From assembly GCA_964499285.1 (NCBI GenBank), contig CAZCLA010000052.1, forward strand, positions 1 to 16,380: a stretch of 16,380 bases of DNA, given 5' to 3'. The DNA comes from JAGFIY01 sp964499285. GTDB taxonomy: Bacteria; Bacteroidota; Ignavibacteria; Ignavibacteriales; Melioribacteraceae. The translations under genes were made by a program, and so were the position numbers. Positions 14,701 to 16,380 of the stretch are shown piece after piece. The notes under the pieces are model-generated. The model did no database searches. It was not told the DNA's origin and saw nothing but the letters and a program-made list of their open reading frames with translations. The first letter of the stretch is position 1; each line of letters starts with the position of its first letter.

Positions 14701-16252
14701 CGATGTTTCTCTCGTATTTGGAGATAATGATCCCAAAGATGTTCATATTTATTCTGTTGTATCGACTTCAAGTTCAATCTCAGCAACGCTTGACAATAAA
14801 GCGTTAATTGTAGATTTCGAAAGAGACTTCTTCGGATCGGGGAATGTAATACTGACCGCAACGGATGGAGGAAATGTATCGGTCTCTGACACTTTCAAAG
14901 TGACTATTCTTCCTGTTAACGATGCGCCGGTTGTTTCCGGACTTCCATTAATAAGGTTTGATGAAGACAATCAGTTTACTTTTGATCTTGACAATTATGT
15001 ATCGGACGTTGATAATGAAGTCGGTCAATTGATATGGAGCTTTGATTTTCCCGAATCTTTGCTTTTCGAAAAATTGAACTCGGAGAATGGCTTATCGTTC
15101 AACAAAAAATTAAACGGTAATGTTGAATTAGTATCATCCAAATCCGGGAAAGGGGAACATGGTTATAGCGAGGGTTTATTCATAATTGCAAATGACAGCA
15201 TTTATGTCATAATTGATCCGATCTCCCATGTGGTTGAGATAAGCGCATTAACCAATTATTTTGCATCCGATATTCCGATTTCTTTTACTGCAAAAGATCC
15301 CGAAGGATTAACCGGATCGGATACAACAGCAATTACAATTTCCCCTGTTAATGATCCTCCGGTTCTAAACGAACTGCCAGTAATAACATTCCCGGAAGAT
15401 GATTCCTTGACATACTTGATCTCAAATTGGGAAGAGTTCATTTCGGATGTGGATAATGAGTTCGGCTCACTTACGTTTACTTTCAACGTGCCCGAAGAAA
15501 GCAGAGTATTACTCGAAATTGTTGAAGAGAATATTTCGTTTAAACTTTCAGCCGAGGAAAATTGGTACGGTGAAGAGTCGATAAGTGTTTTGGTCGGTGA
15601 CGGAATCGATACTACTGAGGCTGAATTTAAAGTAAACGTTCTTCCGGTTAACGATCCGCCGGAATTTGAAAATGTACCTTCGACAATTACTTTTAAAAGT
15701 GATACAAGCTATATCATAAATGTATGGGATCTTGTTTCGGACTTGGAGACACCGGATTCGCTGCTGATATTTGATTTTATTACAAGTTCGGATACGCTTG
15801 TTACAACTTACAATGTATTCAACGGAAATCTTACTTTGTCGGTTAGAGAAACAGTCGAAGCAATGTATTCGTTAATTATAAAGGTTACCGACGACAGCGG
15901 TTCGGTTGCGCAGGCTATAATCGATGTGGAAATTGAATTTGGTGCGGAACATTGGACGAATCAAATTCCGATTACGTACGAATTGCTTCAAAATTATCCC
16001 AATCCTTTCAATCCGGAAACCACTATCCGGTTCGGAGTACCGGTTGCGAGTGATGTGAGCATATCTATTTTCAACACACTTGGCGAACGGGTTTATTATT
16101 TCAACTTCGGGGAGCACAATCCCGGATATTATGAATTCACGATTCAACCCGAAGGATTAGCATCGGGAGTGTACATCTACACAATGTACGCAAAAGCAGT
16201 ATCAAAGGGAGCTGACAGTTTTCAGTCGAAAAAGATGATACTGCTGAAATAG
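11738..16252 (+). CDS. Giant secreted Asp-box propeller/cadherin-like protein with type IX sorting tail
   Basis: This is a 1,504-residue exported protein of unknown function. A signal peptide (MKTKFFILLFLSLTIASP, then IFAQ) is followed by 13 Asp-box repeats (residues 58-564). A beta-sandwich module of the kind found in tandem-repeat surface proteins follows (about 600-730, YFEDGVPINLTDSIFISD to FKVYKG), then six cadherin-like repeats starting with VNDAPV/VNDPPV-type segments at about 732, 839, 962, 1060, 1204 and 1304. The last 91 residues (from Tyr1414) are the Por secretion tail: ELLQNYPNPFNPETTIRFGV, IFNTLGERV, GLASGVYIYTM and the closing KKMILLK. That tail sends proteins across the outer membrane through the type IX secretion system and often to the cell surface. 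ATG 11738 is chosen because it begins a perfect signal peptide; an in-frame start at 11663 would add 25 non-signal residues. No catalytic motif was recognised. It may be an adhesin or a glycan- or protein-binding surface protein. Confidence 0.88.
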   Translation: MKTKFFILLFLSLTIASPIFAQDFWLTMDGPFGANANHLEKNGGRIFVSLENGGIYFSDNSGTIWTKSGLGSISVNSILTLNANTLLAGTKNNGTYKSTDNGSTWFHSSFGFNEANVYDFIVDTLGNVFAATSQGVYKSTDSGNNWTKKNGGFASFIVNKFLSDTTSTLIAATTNGGIFRSTDNGDNWVRQNNVLFNETVNTLVLHSDGSIFAGTESIGIYKSTDGGETWEEKNTGFGNYNVSDLQYFSIGGNSRFIALVNSFDNGGLFVSLNEGDSWQRINGYKSKFSNSAVILDVNDFITASMDYGLLRSSDGGVTWNEVNTGVHNSHITSSFIYESSEMNEVEVYVGTYNGVYSTIDYGENWINKSGNLPNKFINDILFTEKIYAATNEGIYSTTDGGITWINTSSGINAKVNSIVFSDGDYYAAAADGIYKSTNAGATWSQVGLFNTNVNSIIVGMNGEIIAGADNVGVFISTDDGLTWPQTSLNSFSITSLTVDQSYIYAGTRFSGVYRSGNDGLSWQQINFGLGDLGIDQLFADSRNRVYVSTVQSGVHRTANQGVSWINLNSGIGDNRTSTFAEDNTGHVYSGSLGAGAFLSTEPVLQSMESTQLSYFEDGVPINLTDSIFISDISQTVLDSAVIRITENLVADEDSLVFEDQGTILGFYDEANGWLSLIGNDIAVNYITALRSVKYFNRNSADPDSVLKNISFKVYKGENGSNSLSRKIKIHQVNDAPVLAGIPDVVMTENTTSQVSLNDYLIDVDNQLSEITYSAQVVSADTLAKVGIEDLTVSINQETGIATFTPSTDSTGIFKVVFRAEDIFSASDTDTLNVTVEELVNVPPILTGMPDITFPEDDSTTINLGNYVTDENDNLADLIFDARVTKAFSLGKSLTTKRTVLDNGNILLQVGLDDLMIEIDNIEKTARLKASADSSGLFAVIFSVTDPHLETDEDSIFVTVAPMNDPPYIVSHIADHVFDEDSGPHTILNDVSLVFGDNDPKDVHIYSVVSTSSSISATLDNKALIVDFERDFFGSGNVILTATDGGNVSVSDTFKVTILPVNDAPVVSGLPLIRFDEDNQFTFDLDNYVSDVDNEVGQLIWSFDFPESLLFEKLNSENGLSFNKKLNGNVELVSSKSGKGEHGYSEGLFIIANDSIYVIIDPISHVVEISALTNYFASDIPISFTAKDPEGLTGSDTTAITISPVNDPPVLNELPVITFPEDDSLTYLISNWEEFISDVDNEFGSLTFTFNVPEESRVLLEIVEENISFKLSAEENWYGEESISVLVGDGIDTTEAEFKVNVLPVNDPPEFENVPSTITFKSDTSYIINVWDLVSDLETPDSLLIFDFITSSDTLVTTYNVFNGNLTLSVRETVEAMYSLIIKVTDDSGSVAQAIIDVEIEFGAEHWTNQIPITYELLQNYPNPFNPETTIRFGVPVASDVSISIFNTLGERVYYFNFGEHNPGYYEFTIQPEGLASGVYIYTMYAKAVSKGADSFQSKKMILLK
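11909..13429 (+). repeat. Thirteen Asp-box (BNR) repeats, probable double beta-propeller
   Basis: Thirteen segments of the form S-x-D-x-G-x-x-W occur, e.g. KSTDNGSTW, KSTDSGNNW, RSTDNGDNW, KSTDGGETW, RSSDGGVTW, STTDGGITW. Their tryptophans lie at residues 65, 105, 146, 188, 230, 278, 319, 365, 404, 443, 483, 522 and 564, a period of 39-48. A degenerate fourteenth unit (GAFLSTEPVL) follows. Such boxes mark the turn of each propeller blade. Confidence 0.85.
13931..15956 (+). repeat. Six cadherin-like beta-sandwich repeats
   Basis: Units begin at 13931, 14252, 14621, 14915, 15347 and 15647 with VNDAPVLAGIPD, VNVPPILTGMPD, MNDPPYIVSHIA, VNDAPVVSGLPL, VNDPPVLNELPV and VNDPPEFENVPS. Most continue with an EDD/EDS/EDN turn, then a short Y-x-x-D-x-D-N segment. 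Lengths are 107, 123, 98, 144, 100 and about 105 residues. They are diverged at DNA level. Confidence 0.75.
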
Positions 16253-16380
16253 TTACTTCGCTGGATTTAATCGCTGGACATATTTATTCCTGCCGAAAAA
16301 TTAACCGGGCTATATTATTGTGTATAAGTACATATAACTAAGATATGACGTGAACGGCACTGCACCGAGACCAGAACGGC
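16253..16380. other. Right-edge sequence with no recognised feature
   Basis: The last 128 bases after the secreted-protein stop codon contain no gene, hairpin with T run or promoter that I can support. Confidence 0.5.

Noticed and set aside
13931..15956. Recent DNA-level tandem duplication in the secreted protein
   Set aside because: Only the VNDxP boundaries resemble one another; the repeats differ in length and sequence, so they are old protein-level repeats.

Overview
The window is AT-rich bacterial chromosome. It looks like a member of the Ignavibacteria or a near relative in the Bacteroidota/Chlorobi (FCB) group, probably a metagenome assembly. The main pointer is the 1,504-residue secreted protein at the right end, whose C-terminus carries the NYPNPFNPETTIRF-type sorting tail of the type IX secretion system, in the form common in Ignavibacteria. 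Most genes have weak or no Shine-Dalgarno sequence, with a few clear exceptions. A run of exactly 100 N at 7478-7577 is a scaffold gap, and it cuts through a gene. I did not see an insertion sequence, phage gene, CRISPR array or complete RNA gene.

Layout. Positions 1-318 are non-coding: possibly the last bases of a tRNA, a strong terminator hairpin, and a small heptamer repeat. A signal peptidase I gene (lepB) lies on the minus strand at 319-1200. Everything else reads on the plus strand. Divergent from lepB is an ECF sigma factor, its overlapping membrane anti-sigma factor and a membrane-anchored CpxP/Spy-like protein, closed by a perfect terminator at 2761-2790. Next comes a tight five-gene operon (2850-7005): two exported Spy/CpxP-like helical proteins, a MacA-like membrane fusion protein, a MacB/LolD-type ATPase and a MacB-type permease. 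Together the two transcription units look like an envelope-stress module: a regulatory pair, periplasmic helical chaperone or sensor proteins, and an efflux or export pump.

After a 199-base gap comes a second functional unit (7205-11300): a glycyl-radical activating enzyme broken by the assembly gap, a glycyl radical enzyme that I identify as trans-4-hydroxy-L-proline dehydratase (HypD), and a cytoplasmic M24 Xaa-Pro peptidase. The spacings are 1 and 7 bases, so this is one operon. The inferred job is anaerobic use of (hydroxy)proline-containing peptides such as collagen fragments: the peptidase would free proline or hydroxyproline from X-Pro/X-Hyp peptides, and HypD would dehydrate hydroxyproline to pyrroline-5-carboxylate. 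The usual partner pyrroline-5-carboxylate reductase (ProC) is not in the window.

A 437-base non-coding stretch then leads to the giant secreted protein (11738-16252): signal peptide, 13 Asp-box repeats that probably form two consecutive seven-bladed propellers, a row of cadherin-like beta-sandwich repeats, and the type IX sorting tail. The last 128 bases hold nothing I can recognise.
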